Shown: positions 13,600-23,723 of the stretch, piece after piece
Layout of the letters: the number at the start of each line of letters is the position of its first letter
How positions within the stretch are numbered: the stretch's first letter is position 1
Origin: Adiantum capillus-veneris
Taxonomy: Eukaryota > Streptophyta > Polypodiopsida > Polypodiales > Pteridaceae
DNA length: 64,000 nt
Assembly (NCBI GenBank): GCA_014529385.2
Contig: CM043944.1
Span: forward strand, 175,228,740 to 175,292,739
Direction of reading: 5' to 3'
Notes under the pieces: model-generated
What the model saw: the letters and a program-made list of their open reading frames with translations, nothing else
Told to the model about the DNA's origin: nothing
The model's database searches: none
Position numbers and translations under genes: made by a program

Positions 13600-13967
13600 T
13601 GTTGTTCAACACACACACACACACACACACACAATTTGTACCAACTGCTGGAAAAACAGAGAGAAAGAGTGAGAGATCACCTTTTTTTGATGGGGTGTGC
13701 AGGAACTCAAAGAGAGGTGTCTCCTCCATTGCTTTTCTCTGTGTCAAGCGGACTCGGTCTTTCTCCCTCCCTCCCTCTCTCTCTCTCTCTCTCTCTCTGA
13801 GAGTAAGGACTCCCTCTTTCTATCTCTCTCTCAATCTGTGTCTCTCCCTCTCCCTATCTCTGTGACAATCTGATCACGCTTTCTCTCTCTCTGTCTCTCT
13901 GAGACTCTCTCTCTCTCTCTCTGTGACAATCTGATCACTCTCTCTCTCTCTCTCTCTGTCTCTCTAA

Positions 13968-14019
<52 letters not shown>

Positions 14020-14463
14020 TGTTCTCTCTCTTTCTCTCTCTCAAAATCACACTTATAACGGATACACACGGCGGCGCCCCACGTGTCACTATAAATTAAA
14101 ATATATTTGCATGCTGTCGCACGTGTAGTCATTATTGAGACCGTATACTTTTTGTACGCCATATAAAGCGGTCAAGAGAGAGAAAAAACACACCTCGTGA
14201 AAGAGAGTGAGTGAGTGAGAGAGTGAGAGAGAGAGTGTGCAAGAGCATCGCCTGCGTCTCCGACAGCAAGGCCACGCAGCGACATAACAAGAAGGTCTCC
14301 TTCTCCCTCTGCCTTTGCCTAAATCTCTCTATCTCTGTTTCTGTCACCCACACACAAACACACAGACTTACATCTTTAAAATACAAACACACACACACAC
14401 AGACACACACATACACACCCACACACTCACAAACACAGACACACAAACACACACACTCACACA

Positions 14464-14525
<62 letters not shown>

Positions 14526-14589
14526 CACACACTTACACAACACAGACACACATCTCAAAAATACACAAACACACACACACACACACACA

Positions 14590-14652
<63 letters not shown>

Positions 14653-14655
14653 CCA
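13600..14655. repeat. Cluster of CA, CT and GT microsatellites
   Basis: Includes (AC)n at 13607-13634, many (CT)n runs at 13772-14045, CA-rich sequence at 14348-14590 with a pure (AC)n core at about 14468-14517, and (CT)n at 14593-14648. Open frames here (poly-Leu-Ser, His-Thr) are not genes. A TATAAA at 14162-14167 sits in the only non-repetitive part. Confidence 0.9.
14159..14170 (+). promoter_or_regulatory. Possible TATA box of the histone-fusion gene
   Basis: ccatataaagcgg lies in the non-repetitive block of the divergent intergenic region, about 830 bp upstream of the MARTK start codon. It would imply a long leader containing CA, CT and GA tracts, possibly with an intron. Position only; no other evidence. 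Confidence 0.3.
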
Positions 14656-14830
14656 AAGGCGCGCGTAGAGAGCCATACCGGTAGTGCATGTGTCTATGCG
14701 CGCCGTTAGTACTGTCCATTGAGTAGAGAGAGAGAGACAGAGTGAGTATGGGTGTGTTATTTTACCCTATACTAACGGCGCGCGGACGTGCTTGTTGAGG
14801 TTAAAAAGGGGTCCGTGCGCGCCTTTAGTA
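14655..14830. repeat. Two short GGCGCGC palindromes
   Basis: Two separate inverted repeats: ggcgcgcgtaga...tctatgcgcgcc (about 14658-14704) and ggcgcgcgga...tccgtgcgcgcc (about 14777-14826). Each is bounded by actaa(a/c) on the left and (t/g)ttagta on the right. They match the arm ends of the 13270-13549 foldback. Confidence 0.85.
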
Positions 14831-14879
14831 ATGTGGATTCTCTCTCTCTCTCTCTAGTTATATATGCTAAGCTATAGAA

Positions 14880-14880
<1 letters not shown>

Positions 14881-14941
<61 letters not shown>
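14881..14941. repeat. (GA)n tract in the leader of the histone-fusion gene
   Basis: About 60 bp of pure GA, 52 bp upstream of the ATG at 14993. The open frame runs through it as Arg-Glu repeats, but the MARTK start marks the true N-terminus. Confidence 0.85.
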
Positions 14942-14943
<2 letters not shown>

Positions 14944-14992
14944 CATAGAAAGAGAGAAGGGGATTGAGACTCTTCTTTTGGTGTACAGTAAG

Positions 14993-17744
14993 ATGGCTAG
15001 AACAAAAGCCACTGCAAGGAAGGCAGGCAAGGGTCCAGGATTAGCATCGAAAGCAAGTGGTAGATCAGCAACCCCAAAGAAAAGACTTGGAAAACCAAAT
15101 AAAATTCTGAAAGGGCCAAGGATGAAGAAGCTCCAAACCTGCATGGGACTTTTCAGAGAAATCAGAAAGGCACAGAAATGTGTAGATTTATGCATACCAA
15201 AGCTGCCCTTCCAGAGGATGGTGAGGTCCATATGTGATGAAGCTACCTGGGGCACCAAAAGGTGGAAGGTGGTGGCATTAATGGCTCTACAGGAAGCAGC
15301 TGAGGACTTCCTACTGGAGTACTTCAGTGACATGACCATTGTTGCAGCCCATGCCCACAGGGTTACTATAATGGACAAAGATAGTGAGACATTGAAAAGA
15401 ATAAGGTGGAGGTATGACAAACTGCTGGTCCCCAATGTCTGCAAGGATAAGAAAATTAGAGAAATTTTGTTATACCCCCCGGAGCTAGTCCCTCAGCTCA
15501 CAGTTGTAGATGTCACACATGATGTGAATACAAGGGCAAAGACAGAGACTATTGCTCGCCAAACAGAGGAAATGAGGGAAGCAGAGCTTCAGGAGAAAGC
15601 AAAAGTAGCAGTGGAGTCCCAGAAACAAACAGAGTGCAATGTGACCCTGTCTATAGAGGCAATGAATCAAGAAACTCTACTTTCAATGAAGAATGGTTTG
15701 CTTGCAGAGATACCATTTGTAGATGGAACCAGAAAGCTAGCTCTGGAAAAGGTGGACATTGATTTATTGCAAAATCCAGATGCTCAGATTTCAGACACAA
15801 TTATCTATGCTTGTCTTAAGTAAGTGTTACTATCTTGCTAGCTTTGAAAACTCAGATAATAGGTTGGCTAACTCAGGTAGAGTCTCTGCAGCCTGATCAA
15901 AAGTCAACTCCCATTGCACACTCACACAGAGGTGTTTCTCCTTGATCCACAAATGTCTGTAATTATTAGACAAAAGAATAGTCCATCTGGGACCTTTGAG
16001 AGCTGGTTTCGCCACTGTGCTATGCTGGAAGTTACTGTGATCATCTTCCCATATGAGAACAACCATCACTGGAGTCTCATATGCCTTGATGTTGACCAAC
16101 CAGCAGTGTGGGTGTTCAATTCAATAAAAGGAACCCACCCTGAAATTAGGCTGTAAGTGTTTTGTGTCAGAAAGTGTTTATTATAGATATCCATGTAAAT
16201 TTGAAGCCTCATGCTAACATCTTGACATTGCCTTGTGCAGTTGTATAAAGAGGTTGTTGCTTGCCTATGGCAAGCTATGTGGAAGGTATGAACTATACAA
16301 GGCCCCAATCAAAGAAGTACCTGTCCCAAATCAAACCGATGGGAATTCTTGCGGCTGGAGATGTCTTCTCCATGCAGAATATGTCCTGCAAAGCTACTTT
16401 GCATTAAAACCTTTCATGACTAAGGTACCCATTTGGCAATGCATTAAGTTAGTTTTGGTTTAGTCTAGAAAAGAATTCTCATCATGTGGTATTTCAATTT
16501 TGCAAAGTGCTTTAAAAAACTACACATATGATTATTTGCAAAGATACCGGGTAAGTTTAATACAACACCTACTTACAATGTCTAGCCCTAGAGAGCTTGA
16601 AGATAGCGGCTTGGATGAGCGCACTATTGATCTTACAAAACATGACGTGCCACCACGACAAACCCCTACATCCGATACAGTGGAATCGCATCGGGCCGAG
16701 GGTGTCATATCAGCAGAAGATCAAAGAGTCGAGGATGAGGAAAGGACAAATGAGCATATGGAAGCTGCTAAGGTTCAACCGGAGGAGACAATGAAAGAGC
16801 CAAGTCAGCCAGTGGAACAGCCAAAAGAGCCTATGGCTGAAACCGAAGATGAGGAAAGCAGGACTATAGATGAGCAAAAGGATATGGATGAGGAAAGCAG
16901 GCCTAGGGATGAGCAGAATGATATGGATCAGGGAAGGATGTATGAGGCAAGCCGATCAACCTTGAATCAGGTAGAAAGGGCCATGGGGGAGACCCCTGAT
17001 GAAGATTTGAATGATGACTATGAAGATAAAGCGGAGGAGAGCAACAACGACATGAACACTACAGAGACCCAGTATGGACCCTTGCTACCTGTAGATACGG
17101 TTGTTCCGGTAATGTCTATTCAAGTATGGCAAAATATGTTCAGCTTCTAACTACTTATATGTACTTGTCAACTTTTACAGAGGTTGATTATCTTGGACGT
17201 CAATGGATTGCTGCTGATGCGGGTTCCTCTCGGTGACAGAGGACCCTTTGAGGATTTGCAAACGTTTCGGATGGGAACTTGTCGAGTCGTGGTTCGTCCA
17301 GGAACCAAGGAGTTTATTGAGTTTCTTCTTCCACGCTACAGAGTTGGCATATGGTCTTCAATGCAAAGGCAAAACTTATCGCCACTAGTTGCAATAGTTT
17401 GCAGTGTATGCCAAGCTCACACGTCAGATTTTGCCTTTTTGTATGATCAAAGAAAATGCGTTACCGTTGAGGGCCACTACCACCCTAAAAAACCAGGATT
17501 ACCTCTTTTGTACAAACCGTTTAGCCAAATCGGTATACCCTTTGATGCAACTAATACACTACTAATTGATGATACTCCCGAAAAGGGAGAACTAAATCCG
17601 CCGGGAACAACTATCTCACCACCTTCTTTCGAGGGGCATTCCTTCGATTTTTACCTTGAAGACATTCTGATTCCATACTTACAGAAATTGTATCTCAGTC
17701 CATTGTTTACGGACGAGTTTGTACTTTCTAATGAATTAAGATGA
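14993..17744 (+). CDS. Histone H3/CENH3-like domain fused to Ulp1 peptidase and FCP1-like phosphatase domain
   Basis: Proposed exons 14993-15819, 15892-16152, 16241-16447, 16508-17108 and 17181-17744 keep phase throughout and give about 819 residues. Residues 1-12 (MARTKATARKAG) copy the H3 tail with Lys4 and Lys9 in register. Residues 54-135 are an H3 fold: FREIRKAQK, PKLPFQRMV, ALQEAAEDFL (98-107), RVTIM (123-127). A linker follows, then a C48/Ulp1 peptidase: HW at 335-336, FNSI (Asn352 in the Asp position), Gln394 and DGNSCG with Cys400. Then about 200 acidic residues, then an FCP1-type HAD domain: LDVNGLL (Asp638), VGIWSS, LLIDDTP (Asp762-763). The junctions into the Ulp1 and FCP1 exons are canonical; the 60-bp intron at 16448-16507 (donor GTTAGT) is the weakest. 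Without it the acidic-FCP1 part could be a separate protein starting at 16579. Predicted nuclear. Confidence 0.78.
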
Positions 17745-17770
17745 TTCTTCTATCTGTCTTTGTCTTGTCT

Positions 17771-17870
<100 letters not shown>

Positions 17871-17995
17871 GATTTGACGTGGTAAGGAAATGTATTTCAA
17901 GCACACTTTTTCACAGGGCACAATTGAAAAATGAGATCAATCAACTTCATGTCTTGAAAGTCATTTGTATACACTTGGGTTTACAAGAATATCTG

Positions 17996-19416
17996 TTACA
18001 TTGACACTACTTCAACCTGACCATCCAACTCTTTGCACAAAATATCTTTTTCTCTTCGCCGCATCACCTTACGGCCAGCTAAGAAAAAGGAAAAATCTGA
18101 TAGTTCCTTGTCCATTGACTCTTCAATGATGTCATTTCGCAAATGCTGAAGACTGCATAGCTCCCTTATTGTAACCACCAATAGTAGGCCATTCTCTTTA
18201 TCAATCACTTCCACATCCACAGTAGGATTATCTTCCAAACCTGTAGAAACTTGGTCCATAGGAATGTACTTACCGTTTAGCATTTGTGATCGCATATACC
18301 AAAATGAGAGTAATAGTGATTGGCTTGCAATCATGTACTTGACAACTAGAGTATCAAGCGCGACCTCGCACCGCAAACCAATCTCTTCCTTTGCATACCA
18401 TCCTTTGTCAAGAAGTTTGTCACAGGATGACTGCTGAAATGACTTGCACATGAACATAGTTTTTGTAACTCTAATGTTGTAGCTATGAAACAGCTCTATG
18501 AAGAGTGCAACAGGACAAAAGTTTGCAATTCGAACCAGTTTGGTAGGAATAGAGCTACGTAGAGACCTTTGTATATCCTTGTAGAGCTTACTTCGCATTG
18601 CCTCCACCATTGTTTCCTCGGGAACTGGCCAGCCCACAGTGTTCCAATCGGTCGGTAGAGGTAGTTTCACCAACATGCCATTCTTATTCCCTGAGCTGAG
18701 TTGGTAAAAGTGGTCATAAAAAAAGATTCCCTCATCAGCCAATCTTTTGCTGCTCCTCTCTGAGTACTGTAGAGAACCAATATGGGCATGTACAACATGG
18801 AAGAGGCCTATTATGCACTCCACAGGCTCCCATTGCTCATAAGAAGAGGGATAAACATCTGCAATATATATAAGAAGAGTTAAACTAAGAGTATCAATAA
18901 GTACAAATGAAAAATCTAATGTAATTGAGTTGTGAAGAGTAGAGACATTACTCATAACAAGCGGGAGAAACATTGCAAAATATATAAGAAAAGTTATAAT
19001 GAGAGTATCAGTAAGTTCACATGTCAAGAGTACTTACAATTGCAACGTGGTTGATGTATATTTGATACATTTCCACCGTTTTCTATCACCTCTGGATGGG
19101 TAAACACATGCTGAACAAGAACTTCCTTTACAGATCTTTTGCCGATCTCAACTTTGAAATCCAACACCCTGGCCTTCCATGCTGAGCGGTAAACGTTGAT
19201 ACCACTAGACCTCTTGGGTCTTCTTGGTTGCATGAGGACCCATGAACCTTTGTTTATCCTTTGTCCAACCCATTGGTTGTCTGCACTTATTGAAGCTGGT
19301 ATTGTAATTGAGGATATGCTACTACTTGGCCTTCTAGGCAAAGTGCCGTTGTTGTTTGTTGGTGTGAGAGACAGTAAACACCTTGAGGCTCTTGGGCGAG
19401 AAGACGTGGATGCCAT
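17996..19416 (-). CDS. Transposon accessory protein of unknown function (two exons)
   Basis: Exon 1 is 19416-19038 and exon 2 is 18858-17996, joined by CAATT|GTAAGT and TTGCAG|ATGTTT; the phase is kept and the product is 413 residues. It starts with ATG (MASTSSRPR), has a Ser/Pro/Arg-rich basic N-terminus, then GQRINKGSWVLM and RSAWKARVLDFKVEIG, which might be a small beta-barrel reader-like domain (only a guess). The C-terminal part has a conserved-looking WPVPEE and several Cys and Trp residues but no motif I know. It ends with a charged KVMRRREKD stretch. It is convergent with the histone-fusion gene and lies just inside the right TIR. An alternative is a DNA-binding partner of the transposase; nothing in the sequence decides. 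Confidence 0.65.
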
Positions 19417-19737
19417 AACTCTCAGAGAAAAGCTTTAGTGGAGGGAGATTCACTTTGAAAGCATTCTAATGGAGGGAAAGTGTTTTAAAATTCCAATATC
19501 TTGTGCGGGCTTAATGGTCACCCTCCAGTACGTTAATGACCATGAGAGAATATCAGAAGTGGGACCACACGCAAGCACCTAAAAGCTCGGTAAAAGTAAG
19601 GAAATTACTATGCTACAATCCTAGTTTCGTGAAAGTTTTATGCTATTTTCCTATTTTTTGAGTCTTTCCAGGTACTTTTCTACGTAACGTAGCCTTCATG
19701 CTCATTGGACGCGCTCTATTTTTCTCTCTCTTCATAT

Positions 19738-19771
19738 GGCCCTCCAAATGACCTCCAAAATTTCCTAATGT
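19738..19771 (-). repeat. Right terminal inverted repeat
   Basis: Reverse complement of the left TIR at 33 of 34 positions. Gag codons RERPCAP resume a few bases to the right. Confidence 0.95.
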
Positions 19772-20145
19772 GTGAGAGAGAGACCTTGCGCTCCCCAAGC
19801 TCCAGTAGCTTCCCCTCAAGTTCCACCGATGCCTAGATATCAAGCAGGCAACTTACCAGGACCTGTAGGTGTAGAAAGACCACAACTGGTGTTGGGGCAA
19901 CAACCACCTCTACCAGGATTACGACCAGTTGGTATAAGATACACACCAACAGTAACTGAATCAGAGGAAAAGTCTTTGGTGCCTATGCATGCGTATTATG
20001 AAGATCCCAATGGATATGCGGCAAACCCTGTCTATTATCCACCAGAAGAACCCTCGACGCCAGAACCATGGAGCATGATAGGAAATCAGGGACCACCAAT
20101 TGCTGCACAAGCCGCAGGAGAAGGAAGATATAGCCTAGATGAACG
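19772..20145 (+). pseudogene. Ty3 copy A: Gag, middle part
   Basis: The stretch encodes the Gag region with RPQLVLGQQPPLPG, which is nearly identical to copy B (51.19 kb). It follows the transposon and stops at DER, where the solo LTR is inserted; the frame continues after 20908 with TLMFIANGG, as in copy B (DERTLRFIANS). It is the part of Gag between core and zinc knuckles, rich in Pro and Gln. Confidence 0.85.
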
Positions 20146-20903
20146 TGTTAAGTATGGAGCCTGATTTACCCTTGTAATTTTCTATGGTAAAAGCGCACAT
20201 TTGTAAGGCCCCCATTATGAGGAGAAGCCATCGTGCGTGAAGGAAAATCACTCACCGGAAACCAAAATTTTCACGGACAAGAATCAGAGGCAACTTTAAA
20301 GGCCTCGGGGGCGGAGGCCCCCGAGACTTTTTTTTCGCCGAAATATTCTTTTTCGCCGGAATATTATGGCCGGACGGCGGCCGAAAAACAACCGGTCGGT
20401 TGGCCGGTGGTCGGAAGTCAATGGCCGGTGGCGGCCGAATTCAATGGCCAGTGGCCGAATTCAAAAGCGGACTTGTCTTCTCAAGGGCGGCCACACGTGG
20501 ACGGATTGGAGGGTCCGATTTGGACTTATTCGCACAAGGGCAACTACACATGGCTGTCTCTCATAAGAGAGGGCAACCCTTTTGGCCTATAAAAGGACGT
20601 CATTTCTACACACATTTCATAGTGTGAAGTTGATGCAACAAGGTGAGTGTGAGGTGGTGAGAGTGAAGCAAGGCGGGAGCTCCATTAAGGGTATAATCCC
20701 TTTGTAAACTACTTCTTGTTTTGAAGTACTAAAGCCATTGAGTGGCTGCTTTCCCGTGGACGTAGCCCACATTGGGTGAACCACGTATATCGTGTGTACT
20801 CTCTCTCTCTCTCTCTACTCTATAATCTTGTGTATATAAATCTGTCTCTCTCCATTAAGTAATCTACTCAATTATCTATTTAGCTACGTCTTATTTCCTA
20901 ACA
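20146..20903 (+). mobile_element. Solo LTR (758 bp) of another LTR retrotransposon
   Basis: The unit begins TGTTAAG and ends CCTAACA, with 5-bp flanks gaacg (20141-20145) and gaaca (20904-20908) that differ by one CpG-type change. Removing the unit and one flank restores the Gag reading frame D-E-R-T-L as in copy B, which confirms the ends. A TATAAAAG promoter box lies at about 20588. The first third is GC-rich with repeated ggccggtggc; a short CT run is at 20799. No internal region is left, so it arose by LTR-LTR recombination. The family was not recognised. Confidence 0.9.
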
Positions 20904-23693
20904 GAACAAACACTGATGTTCATAGCCAATGGAGGCATGGGCGGACAGAGACATGCTTACCAACAAAGAGGGGCTCAAGGAGCACCTCAACAACCCAAGG
21001 GACCCTGTTACAAGTGTGGTGGAGACCATTGGCTGAGAGACTATCCTCATGATGAAATCATTAGAGTCAATGCGTATTGCCCAGAATGTGGAATTACTCA
21101 TTTGATTCCCGATTGCCCTAAGAACAAAGGAGCAAACACCACCTTGAACATGTTAGAAACAGTACCTTCCAGTGGAGGATCGGAAAATGAAACAATCATA
21201 CCTATTCAGGCGGTAACACGAGCCCAAACCCAAAGAAGGACGAATGAACCCATAGTTGAAGAGCCAAAAACCAATGCCCAAAGTTTAGAAATGAAAAATC
21301 AGAGAAGCACATGGAAAGCTAGAAAGGAGCATAGGAAAGCCAGGAAGGAACGAGAGCAAACAACCCTATCCGAGGAGTTGAAACATACCAAGGACAGATT
21401 GGAGTGGTTAGAGGATCTAGCTAGCTTAAGCTCACACACCACAACAGTCATAGCACCCAAGGAAATAGCAGAGACCAAAAGTGCAAGATCAGGAGGATCT
21501 ATACTAGCAAACAAGGTGAACGAGCAGTTGGATGCGCTTCTAAAAGCTTATGAAGCTCGACTTAAAAAGAACCAAACCCAGGAGCAAAGGTGGATGACTT
21601 ATCCATATGCAGAAATAGAAAAACAGAGGTTGGATATGTGTAAAAAGATGATCGAGACGGCTCAATCATTGATGGAAGACCCGTTGGGTAAACCGGCAAA
21701 TTGTCATGAAGCACCAGCTCCAACCCCTATCCAACCAATATTAGAGAAACATGAGGAAAAAAAGGAAAGACTCACTAATGACTATGAGTCTAGAGGAGAG
21801 ACTATCATAGTGCCAAATACCACCGATGGGGCAAGTGACAGGTTCCAGCCTAAAATATTGGCAGAAATGGGTAAGGACTGTAAAGGTCTCGATGATCTGT
21901 GGAAGCAAATTCGTGAGGCCAACGAGCCTAATAGGAAGAGTAACCACCTGAATAGCGCGAGAAAAGAAAATAATGTGATCTTAACTCCTATTGAAGAATT
22001 TGAGGCAACGTCGCAAATGAACTTTGAGATACATTCACAAGGGGGAGATCAAGGATCAATTAGTTCGGGGCACAGCCAACCAGACTCTTTGAGAACTTTA
22101 CCCTCTTGCCTAGGAGAGTACGAAGCTAAGTCAAAAGTGAGAGCAATCCCATCTGAAAGACTTTCTTCTAACAAGGTGATGGATTCGCAAGGATTGATTG
22201 AGTTGTTATCCACTCCGGTGGCATGCACAATCATGTTAGCAGAACTCCTAAGGTTAAGGCCAAACATGTGGACCATAGTAGGAAAATGCCTAGAAAAATT
22301 TGGAGGGAAAGCCCCCACCTTGAAGCTACAAGAAGGGATCAGAGAGTTGGACAGACCTCAACTAAACACTAGGCCAGTACCATTGAATAAGGTTGGAGAA
22401 TATTGCGAGGGAGAAGACGGAAACACTACGCTACCAATAGAATTCCAAGGAGTAGTTTCCAAAGCTATTCTTGACAGTGGAGCGGGAGTTGCTATCGCCA
22501 CCAAAGAAATCTGGAAAAAATGGGGAAAACCAGCTTTGAGAGCTACCAGAATGAAACTGCAATTGGCAGATAGGTTCATGAAGAAGCCATTAGAACTCCT
22601 AGAAAAAGTGATTGTCACTTCGTGCGGAATCGAGTATGAGCATACATTTGCAATAGTCGATTTCAACAAAAAGAACAATTATGAGATAATGTTGGGACGA
22701 CCATTCATGCGACAATTGAAGATGGTCCAAGATTGGGGTTATGACCACATATACCTCAGACATGGCGAAACGACAACTAAAATACACCTGAAAGACCATA
22801 GTTACAAGGATGTGAACCAAACACGGGTGGAAGAGTTTGATTCGGCTACAGTAGCAGGATCAGAACTACCAGCATGGTTAGGGCAACCAAAAGAGCTATG
22901 GATGTGCGGAACTTCACATTGTGGAAGCTTAAGAAGAGAGGAATGAGTCTTAGAAAGAGCAATTGAGGACAAGGAGTATATTTTGGAACCTTTCCCTGAA
23001 GATGCCTTGGAACCTCTAGAATGGGAACACATACTGGCAACATTGGATGTCTGTACCATTACCGACAATCCAACAACAAAATTTTGTGATAAGGATGGCT
23101 ATGATGTGTTACCCTATTACATGGTAAGCGTTCTACCAGAAAAGGAGACGGTAGAACCACCGGAACAAGAAGAGTTTTACAACTCCTCTGAACAATTGGA
23201 AGTAAATGATGATGTAGATAATGAGTGTTCAGACACCTCAAGTGAGCGTGGAAATGAAGTCGAGAATATCAAGTTTTATGATTTTGCTAATCAACACCCT
23301 AGACGCCAAGAACGCTATAGGAGTAAACGAGCAGGAAACAAAGCGAGAGAGAACCTGATGCCCAGGATAAAAGGTAAAACTCACTATTTGATGCTTGTAA
23401 GAGCAGAGGATTGTGTAAAAGATCAAATATCAGGAAAATTCTCAAAAAATCGAATAGAACGAATACGAGAGGAAATAAAACAGGTACGAAAAGCTAAAAC
23501 CAAAACAAAATCACAAAAATCTCAAAACTCAAAAAAAGAAATAACAAAGGACCAAGAGTGGACCAAACTGGAGCGTAAACAAAAATACCAAGAACTGAAA
23601 CGGTCTTTGAGAGAGATATGGACTACGGAAGAAGATAGTGATGGTAAAGGAGAGTCAGAAAAGGGGAACATGAATGTACCATCACACTATTGA
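20904..23693 (+). pseudogene. Ty3 copy A: Gag zinc knuckles and aspartic protease
   Basis: From about 20916 this is one frame to 23693, broken by TGA at 22944 and TGA at 23691. It contains two zinc knuckles: CYKCGGDHWLRDY (last ligand Tyr, not Cys) and YCPECGITHLIPDC. A Lys/Glu-rich coiled-coil-like stretch follows (about 21300-21640). The retropepsin has AILDSGAGVAIAT (active Asp, about 22470) and EIMLGRPFMRQL (about 22690). A charged linker (23.0-23.7 kb) ends before the RT. Gag and Pol seem to be one reading frame, as no frameshift is needed between them. Copy B has the same order up to here. Confidence 0.9.
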
Positions 23694-23723
23694 AAATTTA
23701 CTATCCAGGACAGAAAAATCATC

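Noticed and set aside
16425-16463. 39-bp intron between the Ulp1 and the acidic exon
   Set aside because: Shorter than plant introns normally are; the 60-bp alternative 16448-16507 also keeps phase and was preferred, with reservations.
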